Shown here one piece after another: positions 26,542-35,063 of a stretch of DNA of 64,000 nt. Below the pieces are notes generated by a model that saw nothing but the letters and a program-made list of their open reading frames with translations, was not told the DNA's origin and did not search any database. A program made the translations under genes and the position numbers. The stretch covers positions 1,426,001-1,490,000 of the forward strand of contig NZ_QKNW01000001.1 in the NCBI RefSeq assembly GCF_009663395.1, read 5' to 3'. The stretch's first letter is position 1; every line of letters starts with the position of its first letter. The stretch is from Halosegnis longus. GTDB lineage: Archaea > Halobacteriota > Halobacteria > Halobacteriales > Haloarculaceae.

Positions 26542-26556
26542 CGAGCCGCTGGCTCG
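26542..26556. repeat. Hairpin between atpB and atpD
   Basis: CGAGCC and GGCTCG are separated by 3 nt in the 118-bp spacer. It could be a processing or attenuation element that sets the level of subunit D. Confidence 0.4.
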
Positions 26557-26632
26557 GGTGAACGCGCCGGTTCGCGCGCTCGTTGGCCAGCGAAGGAAAC
26601 GACTAACTCCCTCGCGTCGGAATGAGTTGGTA

Positions 26633-27328
26633 ATGGCGACAGACGTCAAACCCACTCGGAAGAATCTGATGGCGATCGAAGATCGCATCGAACTCTCCGA
26701 GCAGGGCCACGACACGCTCGAGAAGAAGCGTGACGGACTCATCATGGAGTTCATGGACATCCTCGACCAGGCGAAGGACGTCCGTGAGAACGTCGACGAC
26801 CAGTACGAACGCGCCCAGCGCGCCATCAACATGGCGCGCGCGATGGAGGGTGACGTGGCCGTCCGCGGTGCCGCCTCGGCGCTCACCGAACACCCCGAAA
26901 TCACGACGGAGTCGATGAACATCATGGGCGTCGTCGTCCCGCAGATCGAGTCCTCGAAGGTGAAGAAGAGCCTCGACGAGCGCGGCTACGGCGTGCTCGG
27001 CACCTCCGCGCGCATCGACGAGGCCGCCGACGCCTACGAGGAGCTCATCGAGACCATCATCCTCGCCGCGGAGGTCGAGACCGCGATGAAGGAGATGCTC
27101 GAAGAGATCGAGAAGACCAAACGCCGCGTCAACGCGCTGGAGTTTACGCTGCTGCCGGACCTGTACGAGGCACAGGAGTACATCGAGCAGAAGCTCGAAG
27201 AACAGGAGCGCGAGGAGATCTTCCGCATGAAGAAGATCAAAGCCAAGAAGGAAGAACAAGAACGCGAGGAGGCGGAAGCCGAAGCCGAGGAGGCAGACGC
27301 CGAGGAGGCCGCGCTCGCCGACGACTGA
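26633..27328 (+). CDS. atpD: A-type ATP synthase subunit D
   Basis: The central rotor subunit, a long antiparallel coiled coil. The 231-residue protein starts with [32 protein letters not shown], the family N-terminus, and has a matching C-terminal helix [30 protein letters not shown]. The end (about 195-231) is a charged tail. The ATG at 26633 is the first in-frame start after the hairpin-containing gap. Confidence 0.95.
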   Translation: MATDVKPTRKNLMAIEDRIELSEQGHDTLEKKRDGLIMEFMDILDQAKDVRENVDDQYERAQRAINMARAMEGDVAVRGAASALTEHPEITTESMNIMGVVVPQIESSKVKKSLDERGYGVLGTSARIDEAADAYEELIETIILAAEVETAMKEMLEEIEKTKRRVNALEFTLLPDLYEAQEYIEQKLEEQEREEIFRMKKIKAKKEEQEREEAEAEAEEADAEEAALADD

Positions 27329-27370
27329 CGCGACCAGATTTCTCTTATGTTCGGGCGGTGAGCGGTCCGT

Positions 27371-28603
27371 ATGGTCGCTACCACCGCCCTCGTCGTCGCT
27401 GGCTTACTCGTCGTGAGCGCCTTCTTCTCCGCGAGTGAGACCTCTATCTTCTCGCTCGAGTCACACCGCGTCGCCGCGATGGGCAGCGACGGCACCGGGT
27501 CGGGCGGGACCCTCGCCCGACTGCGGGACGACCCACATCGACTGCTCATCACGGTGCTCGTCGGCAACAACGTCGTCAACGTCGCCATCGCGTCGGTGAC
27601 GACCGCGGCCTTCGTCGGCCAGTTCGGCCCGGAACGCGGACCGCTGGTCGCGACCGCCGTCGTGAGCGTGCTCGTCCTCCTGCTCGGTGAGATTATCCCG
27701 AAGAGCTACGCGGTCGGGAACGCGGAGTCGATTGCACGCGCGGTCGCCCGCCCGATTCGGCTGCTTCAGATCCTGCTCTCGCCCGTCGTGACGGTGTTCG
27801 ACACCATCAACGAGGGCGTACGACGGCTCATCGGCGGGGCACGCGACATCGAGCGACCGTACGTCACGCGCGAGGAGCTGTCGGCGCTCGTCGAACTGGC
27901 GGGCGAGACGGGCGTGCTCGATGCCGACGAGCGCGACCTCATCGGTCGGCTCTTCAGATTTAACGACGTGACGCTCCGTGAGGTGATGGTGCCACACGGC
28001 GACCTCGCCGTCGTGGACGCGGACGCGACCGTCGCGGACGCGCTCGACCGTGCGGCGATCGAACGGACGAGCCGACTCCCCGTCAACGACGGCGAGCGGT
28101 TCGTCGGCCACGTCGACGTGCGCGACCTCATCGACGGTGCCCCCGACACCAGTGTCCGCGAGTTCCTGTTGCCCGTCGCCTACGCCTACGAGGGCCGCGA
28201 GGCCGACGACCTGCTTCGCGAACTCCAGGAGCGACGCATCGAACTCGCGGTCATCACCGACGACGCCGAGCGCGTGCAGGGGCTCGTGACCATCGAGGAC
28301 CTGCTGGAGGAACTCGTCGGCGAGGTGTTCGACGCCGGCGAGCCGCGGCCGGTCTCGCGCATCGGCCCGGGCCGCGCGAGCGTCCGCGGTGATACGGCGG
28401 TCGCGACCGTCAACGACGCGCTCGATCTTGGACTTCCCGACTACGGCGACGGCTCCGTCGCCGACCTGCTCGCGCGTGAACTCGGCGAGTCGCTCGATGC
28501 GGGCGATTCTGTCGCCATCGGGGACGCCCGGCTGACGGTGCGGTCGCTGTCGGACGACGGTCGGGTACAGCGGGCGCTGGTCGAGCGCAGCGAAACAAAG
28601 TGA
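27371..28603 (+). CDS. CNNM/CBS-domain membrane protein (HlyC/CorC family)
   Basis: The 410-residue protein has an N-terminal CNNM (DUF21) membrane domain (about 1-175; LVVSAFFSASETSIFSLESHR is the signature start), a pair of CBS domains (about 195-315: VMVPHGDLAVVDADATVADAL, TRLPVNDGERFVGHVDVRDL-like and VQGLVTIEDLLEELVGEVF) and a C-terminal transporter-associated domain (about 325-405). Relatives move or sense magnesium or cobalt, and the CBS pair binds ATP or related ligands. The exact ion is not known. Confidence 0.9.
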   Translation: MVATTALVVAGLLVVSAFFSASETSIFSLESHRVAAMGSDGTGSGGTLARLRDDPHRLLITVLVGNNVVNVAIASVTTAAFVGQFGPERGPLVATAVVSVLVLLLGEIIPKSYAVGNAESIARAVARPIRLLQILLSPVVTVFDTINEGVRRLIGGARDIERPYVTREELSALVELAGETGVLDADERDLIGRLFRFNDVTLREVMVPHGDLAVVDADATVADALDRAAIERTSRLPVNDGERFVGHVDVRDLIDGAPDTSVREFLLPVAYAYEGREADDLLRELQERRIELAVITDDAERVQGLVTIEDLLEELVGEVFDAGEPRPVSRIGPGRASVRGDTAVATVNDALDLGLPDYGDGSVADLLARELGESLDAGDSVAIGDARLTVRSLSDDGRVQRALVERSETK

Positions 28604-28651
28604 AAATCGGTCGGCGTGCGGTGCGAGATGGGAGTGTGGGTTGGGCCTACT

Positions 28652-30343
28652 TCACATCGCGCCGCCCATGCCACCCATGCCGCCCATGCCGCCGCCCATA
28701 CCGCCCATGCCGCCTGCGCCGGGACCGCCAGCGGGTCCGTCGTCGTCGTCCTCACCGGTCTTGCCCCCGACGAGGTCACCGGCCGCGATGACGTCGTCGA
28801 TGCGCAGAATCATGACGGCCGCCTCGGTGGCGGACTCGACTGCCTGGGTCTTGACTCGGAGCGGCTCGACGACGCCGTCTTCCTCCATGTCGACCACGTC
28901 GCCGGTGTAGGCGTCCAGCCCGGCGGTCGTGGAGCCGTCGGCGTGTTGTGCACGCAGGTCCACGAGCGAGTCGATGGGGTCGAGTCCGGCGTTCTCCGCG
29001 AGCGTGCGCGGAATCACGTCGATCGCGTCGGCGAAGGCCTCGACGGCGAGCTGCTCGCGGCCCCCGACGGAGTCGGCGTACTCACGCAGACCGAGCGCGA
29101 GCTCGGTCTCGGGTGCGCCACCGCCCGGCAGCACCTTCCCCTCTTCGAGGGTCGTGCGGACGACGCCCAGCGAGTCGTCGATTGCGCGCTCGACCTCGTC
29201 GACGACGTGCTCGGTCCCTCCGCGGAGCACGAGCGTGACGGACTTGGCCTCCTCGACGTCCTCGACGAAGACCTTCGTGTCGCCGCCGATTTCCTTCTCC
29301 GCGACGGAGCCGGCGAAGCCGAGGTCGTCCTCGGTGATGTCGTCGAGGTTCGAGACGATACGCGCGCCCGTCGACCGCGAGAGCGCCTTGATGTCGGACT
29401 TCTTGGCGCGGCGCACGGCGAGGATACCCTCCTCGGCGAGGTAGTGCTGGGCCATGTCGTCGATGCCCTTCTGACAGAAGACCACGTCGGCACCGACGGC
29501 CTTCAGCTGGTCGACCATCTCGCGAAGCTGCTGTTCCTCCTGGTCGAGGAACTGCTGGAGCTGGTCCGGGTCCGTGACGTTCACCTCGGCGTCGATTTCG
29601 GTCTCCTTGACCTCGATTGGCGTGTCGAGCAGGGCGATGTTCGCGTCCTCGACGAAGTACGGCATGTTCTCGTGGACGCGCTCCTTGCCGACGATGACGC
29701 CCTCGACGAGGTTGGACTCGCCGACGGAGCCGCCGACGACCGTCTGGACGTTGATGTTGTCCGTGTCGATACCGTCGTCGTCTGCGACCGCGCGCAGCGC
29801 GTCAACGACGAGCGCCGCGAGCGTGTCCTTCGCGTTCTCCGCGCCCTTGCCGGTCATCGCGGTGCCGGCGATCTGTTCGAGCACTTCGGTGTCGTCGGCG
29901 TCGACGTCGATAGCGATATCCTCGAGAATCTCCTTCGCCTTCGAGGCTGCCTCTCGATACCCCTGTGCGAGAATCGTGGCGTGGATGTCCTGGTCGAGAA
30001 GGTCCTCCGCCTTCGCGAGCAGTTCGCCCGCGATGACGACGGAGGTCGTCGTTCCGTCGCCGACCTCGTCTTCCTGTGTTTCGGCGACCTCGACGATCAT
30101 GTTGGCCGCGGGATGTTCGATGTCCATCTCCTGGAGGATGGTGACGCCGTCGTTCGTGACGACGACGTTGCCCGTGTCGTCCACGAGCATCTTGTCCATC
30201 CCCTTCGGACCGAGCGTCGTCCGAACGGACTCGGCGACGGCCTGCCCCGCGGTGATGTTCATCGACTGTGCATCCTTTCCAGACGTGCGCTGGCTGTCGT
30301 CGGAAAGTACGATAAGCGGCTGATTACCCATCTGCTGAGCCAT
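28652..30343 (-). CDS. thsA: Thermosome subunit (group II chaperonin)
   Basis: An ATP-driven ring chaperonin that folds cytosolic proteins. The 563-residue protein has the family blocks [37 protein letters not shown] and [11 protein letters not shown], and ends in a Gly-Met repeat tail ([15 protein letters not shown]), typical of haloarchaeal subunits. The start at 30343 was chosen for the fit to the TATA box. Haloarchaea carry two or three paralogues, so the number of this one is not fixed. Confidence 0.95.
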   Translation of the reverse strand: MAQQMGNQPLIVLSDDSQRTSGKDAQSMNITAGQAVAESVRTTLGPKGMDKMLVDDTGNVVVTNDGVTILQEMDIEHPAANMIVEVAETQEDEVGDGTTTSVVIAGELLAKAEDLLDQDIHATILAQGYREAASKAKEILEDIAIDVDADDTEVLEQIAGTAMTGKGAENAKDTLAALVVDALRAVADDDGIDTDNINVQTVVGGSVGESNLVEGVIVGKERVHENMPYFVEDANIALLDTPIEVKETEIDAEVNVTDPDQLQQFLDQEEQQLREMVDQLKAVGADVVFCQKGIDDMAQHYLAEEGILAVRRAKKSDIKALSRSTGARIVSNLDDITEDDLGFAGSVAEKEIGGDTKVFVEDVEEAKSVTLVLRGGTEHVVDEVERAIDDSLGVVRTTLEEGKVLPGGGAPETELALGLREYADSVGGREQLAVEAFADAIDVIPRTLAENAGLDPIDSLVDLRAQHADGSTTAGLDAYTGDVVDMEEDGVVEPLRVKTQAVESATEAAVMILRIDDVIAAGDLVGGKTGEDDDDGPAGGPGAGGMGGMGGGMGGMGGMGGAM

Positions 30344-30370
30344 AGACAGTCGAATGAATGTTCGCGATTC

Positions 30371-30380
30371 TATATAAATG
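30371..30380 (-). promoter_or_regulatory. TATA box and BRE of the thermosome gene
   Basis: On the minus strand CGAAG precedes ATTTATATA, about 28 bp before the start. This is a strong, heat-shock-like haloarchaeal promoter. Confidence 0.55.
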
Positions 30381-30445
30381 CTTCGAACGTGGCTACCCAA
30401 AACCGCACGACGGCGCGCTACTCGTTCACACGACCCACCCGCCGA

Positions 30446-31087
30446 TTACGTTTCCGGCTCCTCGAACTCCACGCCGTCGTTGTCCGGGTCGGAGTCGACG
30501 GTGAACTCGATGTCCGCGTCCGCCGGCGTCGCGGGACCGCCGTCGTTGAACTCGTGGTACCCCATCCCCTCCTGTTGCATCTCGTTGTGCTGGCGCTCGA
30601 GATACGAGTACACCGCGCCGTGTGGTGCGCCGTCGATGATCATATCGACCGCCGAGCGAACCACGTCGACCTCCTTCGGACTGCCGATGATGCCGAGCGT
30701 CTTGCCGTAGATGACGACCGACGCGCCCGACAGCTCCTCCATCAGCTCGCGGGTGCGGCCGTTCTCGCCGATGAGCCGGCCCTTCTTGCGTTCGAGGTCG
30801 TTCTGGTTGCGGGTGACCGCGTCGATGTCCACGAGGTCGAACATCCGCATCTCGTTGTCGAGGAGGGTGAGCGCGTCGTCGGGGTGGAAGCCGCGGCCGA
30901 TGGCGCGCACGATGTCCGGCCCGTTGAGCGCGGCAATCGGGTCGCCGACCGCCTCGATTTCGACGCTGCCGGTCTCGGAGTCGATGTTGAGTCGGACCTC
31001 CGCCTTCTCTTCGATTTCGCGCATCGTCTCCCCACCGGCACCGATGAGCACACCGATGCGGTCTTCGGGAATACGAACGTGTTGCAT
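30446..31087 (-). CDS. KH-domain RNA-binding protein, Dim2/Pno1-like
   Basis: The 213-residue protein has two KH domains. The GXXG loops are LIGAGGETM (about 14-22) and LIGENGRTREL (about 104-114), and DIVRAIGRGFHPDDALTLL between them is characteristic of archaeal Dim2/Pno1 proteins that assist maturation of the small ribosomal subunit. The C-terminal 40 residues are acidic and unstructured. It sits downstream of the eIF1A-Rio1 genes on the same strand, separated by two other genes. Confidence 0.9.
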   Translation of the reverse strand: MQHVRIPEDRIGVLIGAGGETMREIEEKAEVRLNIDSETGSVEIEAVGDPIAALNGPDIVRAIGRGFHPDDALTLLDNEMRMFDLVDIDAVTRNQNDLERKKGRLIGENGRTRELMEELSGASVVIYGKTLGIIGSPKEVDVVRSAVDMIIDGAPHGAVYSYLERQHNEMQQEGMGYHEFNDGGPATPADADIEFTVDSDPDNDGVEFEEPET

Positions 31088-31140
31088 ACCCGACGTTGCC
31101 GACCGAGAATGATAAGCGTTCGTTCCGACGCGTTCGACCG

Positions 31141-31638
31141 TCACTCCACCGGTCGCTCGAACAGGTCCTCTGGCTGTGACTCCCCGCCGACCTCGGTCGT
31201 CACCGTCTCGGTCCGCTCGAAGCCGTGGCCTTCCAGGAAGCTCCGCGCCTGCTGATTGCCGGACAACACGCCGGCCCGCAGTCGGTCGACCGACTGAGCA
31301 CGCGCCGCATCGAGAACCTCCCCGAGCAGTGCCGTTCCGACGCCCGCCCGCTGGTGGTCGGGGTGGACGTAGAGGGTGAACAGCTCCACCTCGTCGGCGA
31401 ACGTCTGTTGGGCGGAGCCGAAGCCGACGAGTTCCCCGTCGCGTTCGGCGACGAGAAACAGCAGGTCCTCGCGCTCGCTTACCACCTCGCGCAGGAACCC
31501 GGGGTCGTACAGGCGGTCGACGGCCGTCTCGATCTGGTCGCGCGAAAGCGTGCCGGGGTAGGTGTCCCACCACGCTGCGTCCGCGACCTCGCGAATCGCG
31601 TCCACGTCCTCCGGCGTTGCCGGGCGAATCTCGGGCAT
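31141..31638 (-). CDS. GNAT family N-acetyltransferase
   Basis: The 165-residue protein has the GNAT pattern EIRPATPEDVDAIREVADAAWWDTYPG at the start and the acetyl-CoA loop VHPDHQRAGVGTALL (about 92-106). Substrate unknown. It starts 5 nt after the stop of the upstream wHTH gene, so the two are co-transcribed. The chosen ATG at 31638 is preceded by an in-frame extension that overlaps the upstream gene and was rejected. Confidence 0.88.
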   Translation of the reverse strand: MPEIRPATPEDVDAIREVADAAWWDTYPGTLSRDQIETAVDRLYDPGFLREVVSEREDLLFLVAERDGELVGFGSAQQTFADEVELFTLYVHPDHQRAGVGTALLGEVLDAARAQSVDRLRAGVLSGNQQARSFLEGHGFERTETVTTEVGGESQPEDLFERPVE

Positions 31639-31643
31639 ACCGG

Positions 31644-32510
31644 CTATTCGCACCCCGACGGGTACTCCTTGCGGTCCGACCGCTCGATGCTGTGGACGGA
31701 GCCGTCGGCCTCGACCGTCCCCTGTATCGACGCCCCGCCGGCGCGGTAGGTGACGCCGACGCTCCCGTCGTCGATGTCGTAGTCGATGTTTCCGGCCGCG
31801 AGGAGCCGCCACGACGAGGTGGTCGTCGGGTCGACGCCGTTGTCGTACAGGAACCCCTGCACGGCGGGGTGGAAGACGAACGGCGTCGCCGCCGCGGTGC
31901 GCGACTGGCTCCCACACCGGTCACACCCCCACACCAATTGTGGGCTGTCGCCGTCGTCCACGAACTCGCTGTCGAGCCGGCCGGCGCAGTTGTCACAGAA
32001 GCCGGCGGTCAACTGCTCGAACAGCGTCCGGAGCCAGCGGTCGAGCGCGCCCGGGAGTTCGTCGGTCGCGTACTGGGCGAGTGTCCCCGGCGGGAAGGTG
32101 AAGGCGATCTGCCACGCCTCGCAGTGGGGGCAGGCGAGTCGGGCCACGTCGTCGGCGTAGCTGGCCGTAATCGGTGCGGTCTCACACTCCGGGCAGGGGT
32201 CGTCGACATCCGTCTCCGATAGGGTCGCGTCGGCGGTGTAGGTACCGGCGACGAGTGCGCCGACGACGCGCCGGCCGGCGAGCGTGAGTTCGTAGCCGGC
32301 GTCCGTCTCCCGGACGAAGGTGCCCACCAGCTTCCGGAGGTGGTAGTTGAAGCGGCCGGAGTCCCGTTCCTCCACCGTGTCGCGCAGCGTCGAGAACACC
32401 ATCGGCGGGTCGCCGTCGGCGAGCGCGCGCAGAATATCCACCCGGAGCCGGTTGCCGAGCAGGCCGAACACCTCCTCGGGCGGCTCGTGTTCGATGGCGG
32501 GGTCGCTCAT
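31644..32510 (-). CDS. Winged-helix regulator with zinc-ribbon-like segments
   Basis: The 288-residue protein has an ArsR-like winged helix at the N-terminus (about 10-75: VFGLLGNRLRVDILRALADGDPP, FNYHLRKLVG) followed by domains with three Cys pairs: CPECETAPI (about 99-102), CPHCEAW and CDNCAG, plus CDRCGS. Such proteins are frequent in haloarchaea and thought to be transcription regulators, but their targets are unknown. It lies 34 nt after the rio1 stop and probably shares its transcript. Confidence 0.83.
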   Translation of the reverse strand: MSDPAIEHEPPEEVFGLLGNRLRVDILRALADGDPPMVFSTLRDTVEERDSGRFNYHLRKLVGTFVRETDAGYELTLAGRRVVGALVAGTYTADATLSETDVDDPCPECETAPITASYADDVARLACPHCEAWQIAFTFPPGTLAQYATDELPGALDRWLRTLFEQLTAGFCDNCAGRLDSEFVDDGDSPQLVWGCDRCGSQSRTAAATPFVFHPAVQGFLYDNGVDPTTTSSWRLLAAGNIDYDIDDGSVGVTYRAGGASIQGTVEADGSVHSIERSDRKEYPSGCE

Positions 32511-32544
32511 ACCTCCCCTTCGCATCTGCGCACAAAAACCTCGG

Positions 32545-33396
32545 CTATGGCTCGGGTTCGGGGTCCGTCACGTACGACAGCAGCTCCTCGCCGGTCGCGT
32601 CGTGACCCTGGCGGGTGAAGAAGGCGGCAATGTTCTCACAGTCGCGCTCGAGGAACTCCCGGCTGTTCGGGTGGTGGACGGTGACGGCTTGCCCCAGATC
32701 GAGCACGTATATCTCGTCGTCGTGGACGACGATGTTGTACTCCGAGAGGTCACCGTGGATGAGTCCCGCCCGGTAGAGCCGGCGCATGTACTCGCGGACG
32801 ACCTCGAACGCCGTCTCGGGGTTCTCGACCGACACTTCGTTGAGCCGCTTTGCTCGCTCGCCGTCCCGGCCCAGAAACTCCATCACGAGGACGTTCCGCT
32901 GGACGGCAATCGGGTTCGGGACGCGCACGCCCGCCGCCTGTGCGCGCCGGAGATTCGCGAACTCCTTGCGCGTCCACGCGACGACGACCTTCTTCTTGTC
33001 GGAGCCGATGCCCTCGAATCGCGGGTCGCCGTCGAGATACTCCCGCATCGCGCGGAAGTCGGAGGCGTTGATGCGGTAGATTTTGACCGCCACGTCGTCG
33101 TCGTCGCTGGCGGCGAGATACACGTTCGCCTCCTTTCCCGTCGAGAGCGGGCCGCCGAAGGCCCGGATGTGGCCGTCCTGCACGAGCTTGTACAGCGCAC
33201 CGAGGGTCGCGTCGTCGAAGACGGAGGCTTCGACCTTGAACTGGTCTGCGTCCTTGATGCGCTTCCGGAACTCCTGGAACTCGCGGTCCTGGACGCGGGC
33301 GATGCGGTCGCTCTCGTCGTCGGACACGTCGAGTTCCTCCCACTCGTCGCCGGGCGTGTCGACGTCGTCCGCGTCGATGAGGTCGTAGTCGCTCAC
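32545..33396 (-). CDS. rio1: Atypical serine kinase Rio1
   Basis: An ATPase/kinase needed for late maturation of the small ribosomal subunit. The 283-residue protein has the Rio-type ATP loop [10 protein letters not shown] (about 83-92), the catalytic loop HGDLSEYN (about 216-223) and the metal-binding LDLGQAV. The start is a GTG whose bases overlap the eIF1A stop by 4 nt. This was chosen over the far upstream in-frame start, whose extension is antisense to an alcohol dehydrogenase gene. Confidence 0.94.
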   Translation of the reverse strand: MSDYDLIDADDVDTPGDEWEELDVSDDESDRIARVQDREFQEFRKRIKDADQFKVEASVFDDATLGALYKLVQDGHIRAFGGPLSTGKEANVYLAASDDDDVAVKIYRINASDFRAMREYLDGDPRFEGIGSDKKKVVVAWTRKEFANLRRAQAAGVRVPNPIAVQRNVLVMEFLGRDGERAKRLNEVSVENPETAFEVVREYMRRLYRAGLIHGDLSEYNIVVHDDEIYVLDLGQAVTVHHPNSREFLERDCENIAAFFTRQGHDATGEELLSYVTDPEPEP

Positions 33397-33668
33397 AGCG
33401 AGACGTGGCCCTCCTCCCGCAGTCGCTCGGCCGCGCGATTGTCGTAGCGCCACGTCACGTCGGCCTTCTCGTCCTGCCAGTCCCACGGCTCCACGAGCAC
33501 GATGTCGTCGTCGCGAATCCAGACGCGCTTTTGCATCCGGCCGGGGATGCGCGCGGTCCGCTGTTTCCCGTCTGCACACTGCACCGCGACGCGGTTCGCC
33601 CCCTGCATCTGTTCGACGCGGGCGAACACTTCGTCGTCGCCGGGGAGGCGCAACTCCTCGTTGTCCAT
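33393..33668 (-). CDS. eif1a: Translation initiation factor eIF1A
   Basis: The 91-residue OB-fold protein that helps the small subunit find the start codon. Typical blocks are [42 protein letters not shown]. It lacks the long eukaryotic tails, as usual for archaea. It is the first gene of an operon with rio1 and has its own TATA-like box (TTTTAC, about 24-32 bp upstream). Confidence 0.95.
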   Translation of the reverse strand: MDNEELRLPGDDEVFARVEQMQGANRVAVQCADGKQRTARIPGRMQKRVWIRDDDIVLVEPWDWQDEKADVTWRYDNRAAERLREEGHVSL

Positions 33669-33724
33669 ACCCGAACGTGGACACCGAGACGTAAAACGGT
33701 TCGAACTGCCAACCGGAACGTGCG

Positions 33725-33732
33725 CATTTATC
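33725..33732 (+). promoter_or_regulatory. TATA box of the alcohol dehydrogenase gene
   Basis: CATTTATC lies 25-32 bp before the ATG at 33757, in an 88-bp divergent region shared with eif1a. Confidence 0.5.
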
Positions 33733-33756
33733 ATGATGGGGCCTCCCGGTCCGTGT

Positions 33757-34824
33757 ATGCGCGCAGTTGTCTTCGACGAACCCGGCGAAGAGATGGCCAT
33801 CGAGGAAGTGCCGACGCCCGAGTGTCCCCCGGACGGCGTCGTGGTCGAGACGGAAGCCTGCGGGGTCTGTCGCTCCGACTGGCACGCCTGGCAGGGCGAC
33901 TGGTCGTGGGTCGGCGTCGAATCGAAACCGGGGCTCATCTTCGGTCACGAACCGGTCGGCATCGTCCAGGAGGTCGGCCCGAACGTCGAGTCCATCGAGG
34001 TGGGCGACCGCGTGACGAACCCGTTCAACCTCGCGGACGGCTCCTGTCCGATGTGCCAGCAGGGCCACCAGAACGTCTGTGAGCAGTCCGTCCCGATGGG
34101 CTTCGTCGACTTCTCGAAGGGTGCCTTCGCCGAGGAGTACGCCGTCCACGCGGCCGACACCAACGTCGTCACCCTCCCCGACGACGTGGACCCGGTTGCG
34201 GTCGCCGGTCTCGGCTGCCGTTTCGCCACCGCCTTCCACGGGATTACCCAACGTGCCGACCTCGGTGCGGGCGACTGGGTCGCCGTCCACGGCTGTGGCG
34301 GTGTCGGTCTCTCTGCTGTCCACGTCGCCGACGCGCTCGGCGCGAACGTCGTCGCCGTCGACCTGAAACAGGACGCCCTCGACAAGGCCGCGGAGCTCGG
34401 CGCGAGCCACACGGTCAAAGTGGACGAGGTCGATGACGTTCCCCGCGCGGTGAAGGGGTTCACGCCGCGCAACCGCGGTGCCGACGTGAGCGTCGACGCC
34501 CTCGGTATCGCCCAGACCTGTCGCAACTCCGTCCGCAGTCTCTCCACGCTGGGCCAGCATCTCCAGATCGGACTCACCACCAGCGAGGAAGAGGGTGAGG
34601 TGTCGCTCCCCGTCGACGAAATCGTCTTCGACGAACGCGAGTTCCTCGGCTCCTACGGGATGCCCGCCCACGAGTACGAGGATATCTTCCGGATGATGGA
34701 TGCCGGCACCATCGACCCCGGTGCTATCGTCTCCGAGACGGTCTCGCTCGAAGAGGTGCCAGAGACCATCGCCTCGATGGGCGACTACGACACGGTCGGC
34801 ATCCCCGTCTGTAACGAGTTCTAA
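33757..34824 (+). CDS. Zinc-dependent alcohol dehydrogenase (MDR family)
   Basis: The 355-residue medium-chain dehydrogenase oxidises alcohols with NAD(P). [11 protein letters not shown] holds the catalytic zinc cysteine and GHEPVG the histidine. The structural zinc loop reads [15 protein letters not shown]; the first of the four usual cysteines is an aspartate. The nucleotide-binding loop [15 protein letters not shown] (about 172-186) is intact. The substrate is unknown. It is a single gene with its own promoter. Confidence 0.9.
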   Translation: MRAVVFDEPGEEMAIEEVPTPECPPDGVVVETEACGVCRSDWHAWQGDWSWVGVESKPGLIFGHEPVGIVQEVGPNVESIEVGDRVTNPFNLADGSCPMCQQGHQNVCEQSVPMGFVDFSKGAFAEEYAVHAADTNVVTLPDDVDPVAVAGLGCRFATAFHGITQRADLGAGDWVAVHGCGGVGLSAVHVADALGANVVAVDLKQDALDKAAELGASHTVKVDEVDDVPRAVKGFTPRNRGADVSVDALGIAQTCRNSVRSLSTLGQHLQIGLTTSEEEGEVSLPVDEIVFDEREFLGSYGMPAHEYEDIFRMMDAGTIDPGAIVSETVSLEEVPETIASMGDYDTVGIPVCNEF

Positions 34825-34827
34825 CTA

Positions 34828-34834
34828 CATTTAT
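34828..34834 (+). promoter_or_regulatory. TATA box of the small membrane protein gene
   Basis: CATTTAT lies 26-32 bp before the ATG at 34860. Confidence 0.45.
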
Positions 34835-34859
34835 CCCGGCCGCCGCCGAGCGTCGGCGT

Positions 34860-35063
34860 ATGGACACCGACGCAGTTCGCGAGTGGCTCGGGTCGCGCGG
34901 CGAGTACGGCGTGTTCGCGCTCCTTCTCGGTCTCGTCGTCGTCGCAACGCGCGACAAACGCATCGCCGCCGGCGTCGCGACCGTCGTGGTCGGACTCGGG
35001 CTCGTCGCCGGCGGGTTGGTCGACACCGCTCTCGAAAAGATGGGGATGAAGGGCGCGCTCTAG
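34860..35063 (+). CDS. Small membrane protein, 67 residues, function unknown
   Basis: Two hydrophobic segments (about 17-29 and 35-54) are separated by the charged turn TRDKRIAA. The protein ends with LEKMGMKGAL. A good TATA box supports expression. The stop overlaps that of the DUF460 gene by 4 nt in convergent direction. Confidence 0.7.
   Translation: MDTDAVREWLGSRGEYGVFALLLGLVVVATRDKRIAAGVATVVVGLGLVAGGLVDTALEKMGMKGAL

Noticed and set aside
25075-26925. A 616-codon open frame on the minus strand
   Set aside because: It is antisense to atpB and atpD and shows Arg/Val/Leu-rich shadow composition.
28652-28735. GGM-rich tandem repeat as a possible mobile or regulatory repeat
   Set aside because: It encodes the normal Gly-Met tail of the thermosome.
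28616-31255. An 879-codon open frame on the plus strand
   Set aside because: It is antisense to the thermosome and KH genes, has no domain pattern, and arises from the high G+C content and codon bias.
32545-34671. A 708-codon frame containing Rio1 with a long N-terminal extension
   Set aside because: The extension is antisense to the alcohol dehydrogenase and eIF1A regions; the GTG at 33396 gives the proper Rio1 start.
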